From Mongoliitalea lutea (lineage in GTDB: Bacteria > Bacteroidota > Bacteroidia > Cytophagales > Cyclobacteriaceae): DNA of 64,000 nt. Made by a program: the position numbers and the translations under genes. Shown here in pieces: positions 8,544-18,132 of the stretch. Each line of letters opens with the position of its first letter. Positions within the stretch are counted from its first letter, which is position 1. The DNA is taken from assembly GCF_014652135.1 (NCBI RefSeq), contig NZ_BMYF01000017.1, positions 1-64,000 on the forward strand, written 5' to 3'. Under the pieces are notes generated by a model that was given only the letters and a program-made list of their open reading frames with translations, ran no database searches and was not told where the DNA came from.

Positions 8544-9965
8544 TTACAATAAAGTAGAAGGACAAACGTAGTCACTTACATTGAACAAGGCAGAATCTTT
8601 GATGGAATCAAAACCTCCCTTGATGTCAATAAGATTTTCGTAGCCTCTTGCTCTCAAGATAGACACAAAAGCCATGGAACGGTATCCACCAGCACAGTGT
8701 ACATAATACGTCTTATTTTTGTCCACCTTGGTCATACTGTCATTGATATAGTCCAATGGCGCATTGATGGAATCGAGTACATGCTCAGAAGTATGTTCAC
8801 TGGCTTTTCTTACATCCAGGATATTTACCGCACCTTCTTTATCAATGATGTTTGAAAGTTCTTCGGCAGAAACAGATAGAATAGTGTCTACTTCTCTACC
8901 ATCTGCTCTCCAAGACTCAAATCCACCTTTCAAATATCCGATAGAATAATCGTATCCTACACGAGCCAATCGGGTAATTATTTCTTCTTCTCTTCCTTCG
9001 TCAGCTACTACTAGAATTTCTTGTTTCACATCAGGAATCAAAGTACCTACCCACACGGCAAAGCTTCCGTCGATACCGATGTTGATGGAGTTTGGAACAA
9101 ATCCTTTAGCAAACACTTGCGCTTCTCTGGTATCCAATACCACCGCACCTGTTTCATTGGCAGCAGCTTCAAATGCAGCTGGACTCAATGGATTGAAACC
9201 TCTGTTCAATACCTCATCAATGGAGTCATATCCTTGGATATTCATCATTACGTTTTGAGGGAAATATGCAGGAGGAGGTGTCAAACCTGTGATGACTTCC
9301 TTGATAAACTCCTCTTTAGTCATTTCCTGCAAAGCATAATTGGTCTTCTTCTGATTTCCTAATGTGTCGGAAGTCTCTTTGCTCATTTTTTTACCACAAG
9401 CAGAACCTGCACCATGTGCTGGATAGACAATGATGTCATCTGCCAAAGGCATGATTTTTTCTCTCAAAGAATCATACAAGTGTGCAGCCAATTTTTCCTG
9501 TGTTAAATCCGCAATTACTTTCTGCGCTAAGTCAGGACGGCCTACATCACCGATAAACAAGGTATCGCCTGTGAAGATAGCCTCTTCTTTGCCTTCTTCA
9601 TTGATCAACAAAAAGCAAGAGCTCTCCATAGTATGACCAGGAGTATGTATTACTTTAATCTTGATATCTCCCAATTCAAAGATTTGATTGTCTTCTGCAA
9701 TGATGGCATCAAAGCCCATTTGCATACCTGTAGGTCCAAAGACAATTGAAGCCCCTGATTTGGCAGCTAGGTCTTTGTGACCGGACACGAAATCAGCATG
9801 GAAGTGTGTTTCAAAAACGTACTTAATTTTTGCACCGTTTGCTTCGGCTTTGTCCAAATATGGTTGAACTTCTCTCAAAGGATCAATGATAGCGGCTTCG
9901 CCATTTGACTCGATATAGTAAGCTCCTTGAGCTAAACATCCGGTGTAAATTTGTTCTAGAATCAT
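8544..9965 (-). CDS. MBL-fold persulfide dioxygenase-like protein with two rhodanese domains
   Basis: This 473-residue cytoplasmic protein joins a metallo-beta-lactamase domain (about 1-230) to two rhodanese domains (about 265-360 and 370-470). The metal motif is THFHADFVSGH at 53-63, with further ligands in TPGHT and TGDTLFIGDVGRPDL, the pattern of ETHE1/Blh-type persulfide dioxygenases that oxidise glutathione persulfide to sulfite. The second rhodanese has an active-site cysteine loop (HCAGGYRS). In the first, the equivalent position reads VADEGREE and lacks cysteine, so it is probably structural. It lies between thioredoxin (89 bp upstream) and the porin; together they suggest sulfide detoxification. 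Confidence 0.88.
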   Translation of the reverse strand: MILEQIYTGCLAQGAYYIESNGEAAIIDPLREVQPYLDKAEANGAKIKYVFETHFHADFVSGHKDLAAKSGASIVFGPTGMQMGFDAIIAEDNQIFELGDIKIKVIHTPGHTMESSCFLLINEEGKEEAIFTGDTLFIGDVGRPDLAQKVIADLTQEKLAAHLYDSLREKIMPLADDIIVYPAHGAGSACGKKMSKETSDTLGNQKKTNYALQEMTKEEFIKEVITGLTPPPAYFPQNVMMNIQGYDSIDEVLNRGFNPLSPAAFEAAANETGAVVLDTREAQVFAKGFVPNSINIGIDGSFAVWVGTLIPDVKQEILVVADEGREEEIITRLARVGYDYSIGYLKGGFESWRADGREVDTILSVSAEELSNIIDKEGAVNILDVRKASEHTSEHVLDSINAPLDYINDSMTKVDKNKTYYVHCAGGYRSMAFVSILRARGYENLIDIKGGFDSIKDSALFNVSDYVCPSTLL

Positions 9966-10053
9966 AGTGCTATAGTTTTTATTTTCAGGTTATTGATTGT
10001 GTAAAATTAGGGAAGATGAGATTGTCAAAAAATGACTTTTATCACATTCCAAT

Positions 10054-10374
10054 TTATGCTTTGACTGTAACATTATCTTCGATTACTTTTACTAATTGAT
10101 GGGCAGGCACTACCCCAGATTGCCTCCACAACACTTTACCTCCTTGAAAAAGAATCAAGGTAGGCACTCCTCTTACTTGAAAGCTGCTGGAGGCATACGG
10201 ATTCTTGTCCACATCTACTTTGACGATTTTCACTTTATCACCCAACTGACGGGCAGTATCTTGGAGGATCGGTTGCATCATTTGACAAGGACCACACCAA
10301 GTAGCGAAAAAGTCTACTAATACCGGTTGATCGGAGTTGATTAGTTCGTTGAATGTCATTGGTTTTGCGCTCAT
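10054..10374 (-). CDS. Thioredoxin
   Basis: 106 residues, the normal length for a stand-alone cytoplasmic thioredoxin. The redox motif WCGPC is at 26-30 and the cis-proline at 71 (GVPT). There is no signal peptide. It lies 89 bp upstream of the MBL-rhodanese gene on the same strand and is probably co-transcribed with it, so it may reduce persulfides or regenerate thiols for that enzyme. The general disulfide reductase activity is certain from the family; the dedicated sulfur role is inferred. Confidence 0.92.
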   Translation of the reverse strand: MSAKPMTFNELINSDQPVLVDFFATWCGPCQMMQPILQDTARQLGDKVKIVKVDVDKNPYASSSFQVRGVPTLILFQGGKVLWRQSGVVPAHQLVKVIEDNVTVKA

Positions 10375-10526
10375 GGTTGTCTTATTTTTAATTTTGATAC
10401 AACAAAGATAAAACCACTTGCGTAGCCCTTACAGTAATGTTTATCACAAATCCTTAAAAGCTGTTAAAAGTCATTTAATTATAGATTAATTCCTTATTTT
10501 CGCCCGACACAATTATTTCCATACGC

Positions 10527-13508
10527 ATGCTTGAATATAAAAAGGTCAATAATCTGACCGGTTGGTTGGTATTTTTGATTGCCACCACTGTGTATATCCT
10601 TACTGTGGAACAGACTGCTAGCTTCTGGGATCCAGGAGAATTCATAGCAGTTTCCTATAAACTCCAAGTACCTCACCCTCCCGGCGCACCTTTCTTCTTG
10701 TTAGTGTATCGGATGTTTGCCTTTCTTGCCATGGGCAATGAATTGGCAGTTGCTTATTGGATGAATATTGGTTCAGCGCTCTTCTCAGGCCTGACAATTT
10801 TATTCTTATTTTGGTCCATCACCCTTTTTGGTAGAAAAATCTTCCAAATCAAAGCAGGTGAAGAAAGCAAAGGCCAAATTTTCAGTTTGATGGGTGCAGG
10901 AATCGTAGGTTCTCTTGCCTACACGTTCTCGGATAGCTTCTGGTTTTCAGCGGTAGAAGCAGAAGTTTATGCTATGTCTTCCTTCTTTACGTCCATTGTG
11001 ATTTGGGCATTTTTGAAATGGGACACACTGACCGACCCAAAAGAAGAAAACAAATGGTTGATCTTTATCGCCTACTTAGTTGGTCTTTCCATAGGTGTTC
11101 ACTTGCTTAACTTGGTGACATTGCCTGCCTTGGCTCTGATCTATTACTTCAAGAAATACCCTAATCCAAACTTGAAAGGCGCGATTATCTCCTTATTCTT
11201 GGGTGGAGTTGCTTTGATTGCTATTAATAACATCATCATTCCTGGCTTGCCAAGTATTGCAGGATCTATTGAAATTTTCTTTGTCAATAGCATTGGATTG
11301 CCATTCGGATCGGGAATCGTCGTATTTTCAGCCCTATTTATAGGAAGTTTAATCTATGGGATTCTGTATTCCATCAAAAAGCAGAAAGTTATCCTTAACA
11401 CCATCCTGCTTTCTTTAACCTTTATTTTGATTGGCTATGGTTCTTATGCCTTGATCATCATTCGGGCCAATCAAAACCCAGTCATCAATGAAAATGCTCC
11501 AAAGGACATCATCAGCTATATCTCTTATTTGAAGCGTGAACAATACGGTTACAGACCCTTACTACACGGACAATACTTCGATGCTGAATTGGTAGACCAA
11601 GTAGAAGGTTCTCCTATCTATTTAAAGACTCCAAACGGATACGAGATTGTAGACTATAACAATGTCAACAAATATGACCCTGAGCGCACTACGATCTTAC
11701 CAAGAATCTATTCTACTCAGGACCGTCACAAACAGATCTACCGCTCCAAATTAGGGTTGCGGGAAGGTGAGAAACCAACCTTCGGAGACAACCTATATTT
11801 CATGTTTTCCCATCAATTGGGTCACATGTATTGGCGTTACTTCATGTGGAATTTCTCTGGAAGAGAAAGTGATTTCTCGGATGCTCCTTGGATTGGCATT
11901 ACCGATTTCTTCTCAGACAAATTCCCCAACTACATCAAAGAAAACAAGGCACACAATAACTACTTGATGTTGCCACTGATTTTGGGAATTATTGGCTTGC
12001 TTTTCCAAGCCAAAAGAGATAGCAAATCATTCTATGTAAACGCCATGCTCTTCCTGATGATGGGTGTGGTGCTGGTATTGTACTTGAATTCCCCACCCGT
12101 GGAACCACGGGAGCGGGATTACATTTATGTAGGTTCTTTCTACGCCTTCGCCATTTGGATAGGCCTGAGTGTGTTGGCTATCGTAGATGTCTTAGGTAAA
12201 TTTAACAAGAATTTGGTCGCTTCGGCTGTCATTGCGACAGCGATTACCTTGCCTGTACCATTCTTGATGGCGCAGCAAAACTGGGATGACCACAACAGAA
12301 AGGGAAGATACCTTTCTGTGGATTCAGCACGTAATTTCCTCGCTTCTTGCGCCCCAAATGCCATTTTGTTTACTGGTGGAGATAATGATACTTTCCCACT
12401 ATGGTATGTACAAGAAGTGGAAGGTTTCCGTACGGATGTTCGAGTGGTAGTGTTGAGTTATTTCGATACAGATTGGTACATGGAGCAAATGACCAGAAAA
12501 GTAAACGAATCCGACCCATTACCTTTCTCTTTGACTTACGACAATTACAAAAAGGGCACCAATGATGTTTTGTACGTCTATGAACGTGAAGGTCTGGATG
12601 CCATTTCTGCCCGAGAATACTTGCGATTACTCAAAAATAACAGTGATTTATTGAAATTAGGTACTGGTGGACGCATGACCTACAACATGGTTCCTTCCCG
12701 TAACCTGATTTTGGATGTAGATATTGAAAAAGTTTACAATAGTGGCATCATCCCTGAGGAATTGGAGTATTTGATGGTAGATCAAATGAATCTACGTGTC
12801 AAAGGAAATTACCTGACCAAAGGAAACATGATGTTGATCGACCTGATCACAACCAACAACTGGGAAAGACCGATCTACTTCAACAATACGTCCATGGCGA
12901 CGATTACCTTGGATTTGGAAGACTATGTAGTAATGGAAGGATTGACTTACCGACTGTTGCCTGTCAGAAAACCCATGGGCATGCGTACCGAAATGGTCAA
13001 TACCGATGTAGCCTACACCAATGTCATGGAGAAATTTGCACTTCGTGGCATGAATGATCCAAGCAATTACTTCGATGATGAATTCCGACGATTCACATCT
13101 AACCACCGATCTGCCATCAACTCCATCGCAATCGCCTTATTAGATGAAGATGATTTGGAGCGTGCGGCGGATATCCTGAAATTTAGCTTGGAGAAAATGC
13201 CTCATGAAGCCATTCCTTACGATTTGGCTAGTGGGCAAATGGTTCCATTATTGTTTGAGGTAGGGGAAGATGATTTGGCTTTGGATATTGTGGAAAAAGT
13301 ATCCGTACGATCCATTGAAATGATTGATTTCTATCAGCGCACAGGAAGAGACTATGACCGTGACGCTCTGATATCTATTGAGATGCTTAAATTCTTTGTT
13401 CCGTTACTGGAAGAAAGAGGCTATACAGAGCTTTCCAGTCAGCTCAAAAAAGACTTGGAACGATTCCTGGGCCCCAGTAGCGGTGGTTCCTTGATCAACC
13501 CAAGATAA
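10527..13508 (+). CDS. DUF2723 membrane glycosyltransferase (protein O-mannosyltransferase-like)
   Basis: A 993-residue inner-membrane protein. The first half has about 12 hydrophobic spans and the family hallmark TASFWDPGEFIAVSYKLQVP near residues 30-49, followed by HPPGAPFF. The soluble C-terminal half (about 570-993) includes GGDNDTFPLWY and a TPR-like helical end. DUF2723 proteins are GT-C-fold enzymes related to eukaryotic TMEM260, an O-mannosyltransferase. In Bacteroidota they are widespread and thought to glycosylate exported proteins. The gene is a single-gene unit with its own terminator downstream. Confidence 0.88.
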   Translation: MLEYKKVNNLTGWLVFLIATTVYILTVEQTASFWDPGEFIAVSYKLQVPHPPGAPFFLLVYRMFAFLAMGNELAVAYWMNIGSALFSGLTILFLFWSITLFGRKIFQIKAGEESKGQIFSLMGAGIVGSLAYTFSDSFWFSAVEAEVYAMSSFFTSIVIWAFLKWDTLTDPKEENKWLIFIAYLVGLSIGVHLLNLVTLPALALIYYFKKYPNPNLKGAIISLFLGGVALIAINNIIIPGLPSIAGSIEIFFVNSIGLPFGSGIVVFSALFIGSLIYGILYSIKKQKVILNTILLSLTFILIGYGSYALIIIRANQNPVINENAPKDIISYISYLKREQYGYRPLLHGQYFDAELVDQVEGSPIYLKTPNGYEIVDYNNVNKYDPERTTILPRIYSTQDRHKQIYRSKLGLREGEKPTFGDNLYFMFSHQLGHMYWRYFMWNFSGRESDFSDAPWIGITDFFSDKFPNYIKENKAHNNYLMLPLILGIIGLLFQAKRDSKSFYVNAMLFLMMGVVLVLYLNSPPVEPRERDYIYVGSFYAFAIWIGLSVLAIVDVLGKFNKNLVASAVIATAITLPVPFLMAQQNWDDHNRKGRYLSVDSARNFLASCAPNAILFTGGDNDTFPLWYVQEVEGFRTDVRVVVLSYFDTDWYMEQMTRKVNESDPLPFSLTYDNYKKGTNDVLYVYEREGLDAISAREYLRLLKNNSDLLKLGTGGRMTYNMVPSRNLILDVDIEKVYNSGIIPEELEYLMVDQMNLRVKGNYLTKGNMMLIDLITTNNWERPIYFNNTSMATITLDLEDYVVMEGLTYRLLPVRKPMGMRTEMVNTDVAYTNVMEKFALRGMNDPSNYFDDEFRRFTSNHRSAINSIAIALLDEDDLERAADILKFSLEKMPHEAIPYDLASGQMVPLLFEVGEDDLALDIVEKVSVRSIEMIDFYQRTGRDYDRDALISIEMLKFFVPLLEERGYTELSSQLKKDLERFLGPSSGGSLINPR

Positions 13509-13532
13509 CAAATGTTTGGTTTATCTATTTGA

Positions 13533-13567
13533 AAAAATCCGGCTCAATCGAGACCGGATTTTTTTTA
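13533..13567 (+). terminator. Rho-independent terminator
   Basis: AAAAATCCGG pairs with CCGGATTTTT around an 11-nt loop and is followed by a T run. It lies 25 bp after the DUF2723 stop. It also lies between convergent genes and may act on both strands. Confidence 0.85.
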
Positions 13568-13613
13568 TTCATGCGAGAGCTTTCATGAAAGGAATCCCTA
13601 CTCACCTTTAGAT

Positions 13614-14393
13614 TCATGCTTTTTTATGTAAAATGTAAAACAGGTCAAGCCCTTTTTCTGCATGATCCTCCACAAGGTAATCCTCATGCGAAATATCGGT
13701 AACTGCCTGTCCTTTTTGCTGATGCAGTTTATTGCGATTCAATCTATTCAATACCTCATACGGCCAACGCAGGACAGCGGCAGGAAGTCTGTGCTGCAAG
13801 TTGAAAATATCAAAACGCATGATTTTATTAACAGAAATACGATTAGCCTCGTGGTAATCCCAAACCTTGGTATTTCCCCCAATCCCTTTGCATACTACTG
13901 AATCAAAGACTTTTTCACACAAGGATTTCAATTGATCCACTGTATACTCCCGTACATGCCAAGGATTTCTGGATAAGGTATGACGAATATTTGGAGTCGA
14001 AATCACCGCAACTCCTCCCGGCTTCAATACCCGATAGATTTCCTCTAAAAACAGCCGATCATTTTCTATATGTTCAATCACCTGAAAACTCACAATAGAA
14101 TCAAAAGACTCACTTTCCAAGCCTTTGAAGGGAGGAATGACTGCTTGTTGGAACTGCACATTCGGGTATTTTTGAGTAAGTGTATCAATTACTTCCTGGA
14201 TTTTGTCAATCCCCAAATAATCCTCCACCAAAGGCATCAATACTTCCACACCCCTTCCTTCTCCACAGCCCACTTCCAATAATTTCCCTTTTACAAAGGG
14301 TTTAGCAGCAATGTAAGCTTTCAACAATCGTTGATGAATAGGGTTATCACTACTAATTTTATCAGAAGCTATTTCAGTTGTATAGGTAGCCAT
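13614..14393 (-). CDS. Class I SAM-dependent methyltransferase
   Basis: A 259-residue soluble protein of the Methyltransf_11/UbiE-like fold. The SAM-binding motif LEVGCGEGRG is at about 39-48. Motif II-like acidic residues appear in YLGIDK, and the post-motif strand PGGVAVISTPN at about 125-135. The C-terminal third (about 175-259) has no recognised domain. The acceptor substrate cannot be inferred; related proteins act on small molecules, lipids or glycans. It is convergent with the DUF2723 gene and stands alone. Confidence 0.82.
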   Translation of the reverse strand: MATYTTEIASDKISSDNPIHQRLLKAYIAAKPFVKGKLLEVGCGEGRGVEVLMPLVEDYLGIDKIQEVIDTLTQKYPNVQFQQAVIPPFKGLESESFDSIVSFQVIEHIENDRLFLEEIYRVLKPGGVAVISTPNIRHTLSRNPWHVREYTVDQLKSLCEKVFDSVVCKGIGGNTKVWDYHEANRISVNKIMRFDIFNLQHRLPAAVLRWPYEVLNRLNRNKLHQQKGQAVTDISHEDYLVEDHAEKGLDLFYILHKKA

Positions 14394-14506
14394 CTAAATT
14401 TTATTTATTTTGTCACAAATATGGGAATAATATTTGAGTGTGATAAATTGAACAATCTCCAAGATATATGTTTTGATAATCGAATTTAACTTTAACTACT
14501 TCATTA

Positions 14507-15283
14507 ATGAACCGAATAGCTTTGTTTAATCTTGCATTAATTGGATTTCTGGCCAGCTATACCTTCTTGCTAAGCTCATGTGGTGAAAAAGAAAGTCCAA
14601 CTCCTCAGCTTCAAACAGTCACATTCAGTATTAAGAGCTTTGACTTTCAAATGCCTACTCCAGCTGATGGACGATTATCGGCAGTAAGTTTTTGGAACCA
14701 TATTTTTAAAAATGAGGCAGTTCTTGAAATCATAAATTTAGAAACCCAGCAACAAACAAAAGTCACTTACAACCCCAATAATTTTTCAGAAGCATTTTCA
14801 GTATCTCTACCTACTGGTAATTATCGTTATAAGTCTATTGTTGAGGGAGGAGTTTTTGAAAGTTTTTTACCTTTTTTTGTGGAAGGGGAATTTTCAGTAA
14901 CTAATCAGACAACAGATGTAATTTTGGAAGCCGACACAGATTATGGACTAATCACACTAAAAAACAACTTTGTAAAATCGGCAACTATTTCTGCCAGCAC
15001 CGCCCCTACAAAAGATTTAACATTAAGTCCAGACCAACAATATAGATACACGTATATTAAATCAGGTACTCAAGCAAGTCTAAAGATTATAGATTCTATT
15101 TTTGAAAATGAACTAAGCAGAACCATAGACGTAGTCAAAAAAAGACACATTAATTTCATCTTGGAAAGAAGTAATGGTGGCATTAATGTTCTTGATTTGA
15201 TTATCGGTCCGTTTGAATATGAAGAAGTAATTCTACCTATTGGAGAAAGAAGAATAAATATGACTTCGGACGAACTCAAGTAA
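14507..15283 (+). CDS. Hypothetical lipoprotein
   Basis: 258 residues. The signal sequence ends in a lipobox (LLSSCGEKE, cysteine near residue 25), so the protein is lipid-anchored in the cell envelope. The mature part looks beta-rich, with regularly alternating hydrophobic residues and few helices (SVSLPTGNYRYKS, VILEADTDYGLITL). No known domain is recognised. It is 26 bp upstream of the GWxTD gene on the same strand and may share its transcript. Confidence 0.7.
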   Translation: MNRIALFNLALIGFLASYTFLLSSCGEKESPTPQLQTVTFSIKSFDFQMPTPADGRLSAVSFWNHIFKNEAVLEIINLETQQQTKVTYNPNNFSEAFSVSLPTGNYRYKSIVEGGVFESFLPFFVEGEFSVTNQTTDVILEADTDYGLITLKNNFVKSATISASTAPTKDLTLSPDQQYRYTYIKSGTQASLKIIDSIFENELSRTIDVVKKRHINFILERSNGGINVLDLIIGPFEYEEVILPIGERRINMTSDELK

Positions 15284-15309
15284 CATAATTTATAGTTAAA
15301 CAAGTACTG

Positions 15310-16557
15310 ATGCGAAAGCGAAAAAATCAACGAATATCAATAGTTCTTATATGTTTGATTTTCTCCATGGGTTTCAATAGCCAATTATGGGCCCAACAAA
15401 CTTTGGAGAATCTTAATCAGGCATTACGATACTCACGCTACTCGCGGGTATCTCCTAAAATCATTCCATTGAAAACTGGTGAGCGGTCTTTTTTACTTCA
15501 AATGCCTATTGAAAAAATTGAAGAAGGCATTGAAAATGGCATTTACCGATTTGCTTACGCAGTGGTCAGCAGTTTTCAGGAACCACTTTCGGCTGACAAA
15601 TGGACGGAACTTCAGGATGTAGATATCCGCAGAGAGACAGATTACCATTTCTACTTTGAAAGAGAGGTCACTATCCCTTTGGAACAGGAAATGGCTTTTG
15701 CTGTCCTTCGAGTGACCGACACCCGGCAAGGAGATGAGTACTACTATCACACAGACCTCATCAGTCCATTTATTTTTGATTTCCCTCAGTTTTGGGGATA
15801 CTATAGTGATGGAATTCCTTTTGACCAAACTTTCCTGACAATGACTGAACCGCTGGAGTTCAGAAGCAGGGGAACGATTGGCATTCATCATTTTCATTAT
15901 CCTACGGTCTTTGATGTTCCCTTACCTCCCATGGAGATTCGCCCCGCTGCTGTCCCAAGAGAATTGACAGTGAATTATGAGGGCGAGTTTTTAACCAATA
16001 TCCCTCAGTCCTTTGATCAGTTGGGCTATTATTTCCTACAAACAGATACTACTTCCGCCTCCGGCATGTTGATCCGATCGACCCACGATGCTTTTCCAAA
16101 AGTCAAAACCTACGAGGAAATGGTAGAAATGGTCGCTTATATCAGTACCCGAAGAGAACACGAATCTCTGAAGGAAGCAGAAGACAAAAAGCAGGCTTTG
16201 GACCTCTATTGGTTTAACTTGACCAAAGAAGAAGAAGCTTCCAGAAAAATAATCCGGGAATATTTCAAGCAAATTGAATTTGCCAATATCCTGTTTACTG
16301 ACTTCAAAGAAGGCTGGAAAACTGATAGAGGTATGGTCTACACCGTGATGGGACCTCCCAATGAGGTGGTTTTCCGCCTGAACGGGGAGGTGTGGTCGTA
16401 TTTGCCGGAGAACTCAAATTCGAAAATAACCTTTACCTTTGCACGCGTCAAAAATATTTTGACACCCAATTATTACGTACTCAACCGCTCAAGAGCATTA
16501 CAGCCGGAGTGGTTTAAAAGCATCACACAATGGAGAAACGCACAGATGGCTTTCTAA
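15310..16557 (+). CDS. GWxTD domain-containing protein
   Basis: 415 residues with a signal peptide (about 1-29, ending LWAQ). The C-terminal third holds the GWxTD signature (EGWKTDRGMVYTVMGPPNEV, about 334-353), which names a family found in Bacteroidota and related phyla. Its biochemical role is not established; an envelope location is expected. The gene overlaps the start of rlmB by 28 bp, so the two are translationally close. An upstream lipoprotein may belong to the same operon. Confidence 0.85.
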   Translation: MRKRKNQRISIVLICLIFSMGFNSQLWAQQTLENLNQALRYSRYSRVSPKIIPLKTGERSFLLQMPIEKIEEGIENGIYRFAYAVVSSFQEPLSADKWTELQDVDIRRETDYHFYFEREVTIPLEQEMAFAVLRVTDTRQGDEYYYHTDLISPFIFDFPQFWGYYSDGIPFDQTFLTMTEPLEFRSRGTIGIHHFHYPTVFDVPLPPMEIRPAAVPRELTVNYEGEFLTNIPQSFDQLGYYFLQTDTTSASGMLIRSTHDAFPKVKTYEEMVEMVAYISTRREHESLKEAEDKKQALDLYWFNLTKEEEASRKIIREYFKQIEFANILFTDFKEGWKTDRGMVYTVMGPPNEVVFRLNGEVWSYLPENSNSKITFTFARVKNILTPNYYVLNRSRALQPEWFKSITQWRNAQMAF

Positions 16558-17312
16558 TCAATAAAGGCGAACAAGAAAAGGATTTCATTTTTGGTACCCG
16601 CGCAGTCATGGAAGCAATCCATGCGCAAAAGGATATTGATAAAATTTTACTGGACAAGGATGTCAACAATGAACTGACCAAAGAACTGCTTGCCCTAGCA
16701 AAAGCCGAGCGCATTCCTGTGGTGCGTGTTCCCGATGCCAAACTCAACCGCATCACCCGCAAAAACCATCAAGGAGTGATCGCTCACATGTCTGCCATTC
16801 AGTACGCTTCATTGGATAATGTCATTGAAACATGTTTTTCTTCTGGTATTGCTCCTTTGATTCTTGTGTTGGATAGAATCACTGATGTACGAAATTTTGG
16901 CGCTATCGCTCGGACAGCAGAATGTGCTGGCGTACATGCCATCGTTATCCCTGAAAAAGGTGCGGCCCAAATCAACTCCGATGCTGTGAAAACATCCGCA
17001 GGTGCTTTGAATCACTTACCTATTTGTAGAGTAAAAAACCTGTACTACACGGTGAAAGACCTTCAAAAAATGGGCTTACAGGTCGTGGCAGTCTCCGAAA
17101 AAGCAGAAAAAATGATGTACGAAGCCGACTTCAGCATCCCAACAGCCTTGATCATGGGTTCAGAAGAAGACGGTATCTCCTCCGAATTGATGGGCCTCAG
17201 CAATGACTTCATCAAAATCCCCATGAAAGGCAACATCGAAAGCTTAAACGTATCCGTATCCGCAGGAGTGGTGATCTACGAAGCAATCAGACAGAGAGGG
17301 AGTGGACAGTGA
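16530..17312 (+). CDS. rlmB: 23S rRNA 2'-O-ribose methyltransferase, RlmB/TrmH family
   Basis: A 260-residue SpoU-class (SPOUT) methyltransferase. An N-terminal substrate-binding domain (about 15-95, IFGTRAVMEAI) is followed by the knotted catalytic domain. That domain has motif 1 (DRITDVRNFGAIARTAE), motif 2 (MGSEEDGIS) and motif 3 (IPMKGNIESLNVSVSAG), complete with the catalytic arginine and the NVSVS loop. RlmB methylates G2251 in the peptidyl-transferase region of 23S rRNA; another TrmH-family target is possible. The start at 16530 overlaps the GWxTD gene by 28 bp. Confidence 0.9.
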   Translation: MEKRTDGFLINKGEQEKDFIFGTRAVMEAIHAQKDIDKILLDKDVNNELTKELLALAKAERIPVVRVPDAKLNRITRKNHQGVIAHMSAIQYASLDNVIETCFSSGIAPLILVLDRITDVRNFGAIARTAECAGVHAIVIPEKGAAQINSDAVKTSAGALNHLPICRVKNLYYTVKDLQKMGLQVVAVSEKAEKMMYEADFSIPTALIMGSEEDGISSELMGLSNDFIKIPMKGNIESLNVSVSAGVVIYEAIRQRGSGQ

Positions 17313-17554
17313 GAAGTGAAAAGTGAGCAGTTGGCAGTGAGCAGTAAGCAGTGAACAGTGGAACAGTGGAATAGTGAGCAGTGAATAGTTCGATTGTCCT
17401 TGGGAACCTGTGGGGGTGGGTACAAAATGTTAATTGTTAAGTGTTAAGATGTGGTTCAGGAGTATTTGTCCCAGGCATAAGTCAAACTTACAGTTTTGTG
17501 GGTTTTAACCCACGACTGCTATTGAATTTTGAAACGAAATTTAATCTTATTTCC

Positions 17555-17634
17555 AAAGAATACACCTATCAATAGCCGTGGCTTTTAAGCCCCGGCATTG
17601 GAGAAGGAATGAAAAGTGAGCAGTGAACAGTGAG
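17555..17634. repeat. Perfect 80-bp direct repeat, copy 1
   Basis: It starts AAAGAATACACC and ends GAACAGTGAG, and contains the palindrome GGCTTTTAAGCC. It is identical over all 80 positions to the copy at 17749-17828. Confidence 0.95.
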
Positions 17635-17748
17635 GATAATTTAGAATGAGGAATGAAGAATTACGGTAATGAAGTTCAGGCACTCGTGTGTGAGTTTTAA
17701 CCCACGAGTTGAATTGAATTTCTGGATAGTAATCTTCCTAACTTCGAG

Positions 17749-17828
17749 AAAGAATACACCTATCAATAGCCGTGGCTTTTAAGCCCCGGCATTGGAGAAG
17801 GAATGAAAAGTGAGCAGTGAACAGTGAG
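17749..17828. repeat. Perfect 80-bp direct repeat, copy 2
   Basis: Identical to 17555-17634, with start points 194 bp apart. Each copy is preceded by a different variant of a TTTTAACCCACGA palindrome region, so the true repeat unit is larger but diverged outside the 80 bp. Confidence 0.95.
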
Positions 17829-18132
17829 ACGATTTTCCTTGTGAACCTGCGTGGTGGTTGCAAAATGTTAAGTGTTAAGATGTGGTTCAAGACTTTCGTT
17901 AGTGATCTATAGAAAATCCAAGCAATTATTTCTCGCTAAGCCCACCACGGTCTTGCGCGACGAAAGCAAAAGCAACTATACTCGCTAGATTGAAAGTTAT
18001 TCCAAAAATTCATCATTCAACGTTCGACATTCATCATTCGACATTTCCTCCAAATGTTAGGAATGACGGTTGATGCCAAAATCGTCAAATTTCTTCATTC
18101 ATTCTATAAATCCGCTTCTCTAGCAAAAGCCT

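Larger units (their letters stand above)
17313..18132. repeat. Gene-free block of REP-like repeats
   Basis: This 820-bp gap has no credible gene. It contains GTGAACAGTG/GTGAGCAGTG tracts, a looser pair of units (about 17400-17460 and 17838-17890, sharing AAAATGTTAA and GTGTTAAGATGTGGTTCA), and short perfect palindromes such as GTGGGTTTTAACCCAC (about 17499-17514) and GGCTTTTAAGCC. These resemble repetitive extragenic palindromes. The last part (17890-18132) shows a direct repeat (ATTCAACGTTCGACATTCATCATTC) but nothing else. Confidence 0.75.

Noticed and set aside
17313-18060. CRISPR array
   Set aside because: The repeats are 80 bp, only two perfect copies, spaced unevenly and with palindromic REP features; there are no regular spacers and no cas genes.
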